5,242 nucleotides of DNA from CAZFBR01 sp035353495 [NCBI: uncultured bacterium] (lineage in GTDB: Bacteria; DAOPZR01): NCBI GenBank assembly GCA_964517215.1, contig CAZFBR010000231.1, forward strand, positions 1-5,242, in the 5' to 3' direction. Of the stretch, positions 4,117-5,242 are shown one piece after another. A program made the position numbers and the translations under genes. The notes under the pieces are model-generated. The model had not been told where the DNA came from and ran no database searches. It was given only the letters and a program-made list of their open reading frames with translations. Numbering within the stretch: the first letter of the stretch is position 1; the number at the start of each line of letters is the position of its first letter.

Positions 4117-5242
4117 ATGGCACCTGATACCCCGGCGGTACTGATTGTGGACGACGAGCGGGCGACGGCGGATGCGTTTGCCGAACTGTTGGCTGACGAC
4201 GGGCATCGCACGCTGGCGGCGCACAGCCTGGCGGAAGCGGTGGCGCTGCTGCAGCGGCAGGAGATTTTCCTGCTGGTGACCGACCTGCGTTTGGGGAGCG
4301 AGTCCGGCCTGACCCTGGTCGAACAGGCGCGGCAGCGCAATCCCGGGCTGCCGGTCATTGTGGTCACCGCCTACGGCACCATCACCAGCGCGGTCGAGGC
4401 GATGAAGCTGGGGATCGAGGACTACCTGACCAAGCCGGTCGACCTGGAAAAGCTCCGCCTGGTCGTGCGCAATGCGGCGGAACGCGCGGTGCTGCGCCGG
4501 GAGAACGCGGCCCTGCGCACGCAGCTGGCGCGCAGCAGCGGCGGTCCGCACCTGATCGGTGACAGCGAGGCCATGCGGGCGGTGCAGACGCTGATCGACA
4601 AGGTGGCGAAATCGAAGGCCACGGTCCTGGTCCGCGGCGAGAGCGGGACCGGCAAGGGTCTGGTGGCCCGGGCCATCCATTACCGCAGCCGGCGCAGCGA
4701 CCGGGTGCTGCTCGAAGTGAACTGCGCATCGATTCCCGAAACACTGCTGGAAAGCGAGCTGTTCGGCCACGTGCGCGGGGCGTTCACCGGCGCGACGACC
4801 GAGCGCAAGGGGCGCTTTGCCGAGGCCGGCGACGGCACGATCCTGCTCGATGAGATCGGCGAACTGCCGCTGACCCTGCAGGCGAAGCTGCTGCGGGTGC
4901 TGCAGGAACGCCTGTTCGAGCCGCTGGGGAGCAACCAGTCGCAGCCGGCGCTGGCCCGGGTCATCGCCGTGACCAACCGCGACCTGGAAGCGGCGGTGAA
5001 TGCCCGGCAGTTTCGCGAAGACCTGTACTACCGCCTGCAGGTGGTACCCATCTGCCTGCCGCCGCTGCGCGCCCGCAAAGAGGATATTCCGGCGTTGACG
5101 GAATTCTTTCTCGATCGGAGCTGCGCGGAAAACGAGTGCGAACGGAAACGGCTGGCGCCTGCCGCCCTGGCCCGTCTGCAGGCGCACGACTGGCTGGGCA
5201 ATGTGCGCGAATTGGAAAACCTGATTGAACGGCTGGTCATTA
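4117..5242 (+). CDS. NtrC-family sigma-54-dependent response regulator (3' partial)
   Basis: The frame stays open to the window edge, giving 375 residues of an expected 440-480. Residues 1-120 are a receiver: acidic pocket VDDE (11-14), phosphoacceptor Asp56 in VTDLRLG, Thr84 and Lys106 in TKP. A linker helix leads to the AAA+ sigma-54 interaction domain from about 147: Walker A GESGTGKG (174-181), sigma-54 contact loop GAFTGA (221-226), Walker B TILLDE (241-246), FREDLYYRL with Arg280 and Arg286, and WLGNVRELEN (339-348). Only the end of the AAA+ domain and the expected Fis-type helix-turn-helix are missing. The protein should hydrolyse ATP to open sigma-54 polymerase promoters once phosphorylated by the kinase. 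It starts 2 nt after the kinase stop, with GGAG at 4105-4108 and an 8-nt spacer, so the two form an operon. One oddity is Gly181 where the family nearly always has Glu (GTGKE). Confidence 0.95.
   Translation, partial: MAPDTPAVLIVDDERATADAFAELLADDGHRTLAAHSLAEAVALLQRQEIFLLVTDLRLGSESGLTLVEQARQRNPGLPVIVVTAYGTITSAVEAMKLGIEDYLTKPVDLEKLRLVVRNAAERAVLRRENAALRTQLARSSGGPHLIGDSEAMRAVQTLIDKVAKSKATVLVRGESGTGKGLVARAIHYRSRRSDRVLLEVNCASIPETLLESELFGHVRGAFTGATTERKGRFAEAGDGTILLDEIGELPLTLQAKLLRVLQERLFEPLGSNQSQPALARVIAVTNRDLEAAVNARQFREDLYYRLQVVPICLPPLRARKEDIPALTEFFLDRSCAENECERKRLAPAALARLQAHDWLGNVRELENLIERLVI

Noticed and set aside
3799-5187. A 462-codon open frame on the minus strand
   Set aside because: It lies opposite the kinase ATPase domain and the NtrC-like regulator, which have intact family motifs. 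The predicted protein is rich in Arg, Gln and His with no recognisable domain, which is typical of antisense frames in GC-rich genes.

Overview
This is a GC-rich bacterial window with all recognised genes on the + strand. It holds the tail of ribosomal protein S9 (rpsI), a complete arginine-biosynthesis gene (argJ), a sigma-70-family sigma factor of the SigH type, and a two-component pair made of an NtrB-like membrane histidine kinase and an NtrC-like sigma-54 activator cut by the right edge. The high GC content, the Cache-type transmembrane kinase and the sigma-54 activator suggest a diderm bacterium with a sigma-54 regulon. A Verrucomicrobiota/Kiritimatiellota/Lentisphaerota-like or deltaproteobacteria-like organism would fit, but nothing here fixes the phylum.

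Layout: 1-95 is the C-terminus of S9. It is followed by a strong intrinsic terminator (115-147) and a very GC-rich, hairpin-prone gap with no visible promoter (148-228). argJ occupies 229-1392, and its 3' part becomes markedly less GC-rich. An AT-rich gap (1393-1539) carries an inverted repeat and a good sigma-70-type promoter for the sigma-factor gene (1540-2169). The gap 2170-2333 holds a weak terminator-like element, GC-rich palindromes and a second sigma-70-type promoter (2275-2303). A possible 16-codon leader ORF (2334-2384) contains a tandem 12-mer duplication that folds into a hairpin. Its stop overlaps the kinase start as ATGA. The kinase (2381-4114) and response regulator (4117 to the window end) are 2 nt apart and almost certainly cotranscribed.

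How the parts fit: rpsI and argJ are housekeeping genes. The second half is regulatory. A SigH-like sigma factor has its own promoter, and a Cache-domain kinase probably senses a small extracytoplasmic ligand and phosphorylates a receiver-AAA+ activator that drives sigma-54 promoters. The targets of neither regulator are in the window. No gene-free stretch exceeds 300 bases. The most unusual feature is the kinase leader (short ORF, repeat hairpin and ATGA overlap), followed by the AT-rich regulatory island in front of the sigma factor. I saw no mobile element, CRISPR array, tRNA or rRNA, and no clear evidence of a wholly new system.
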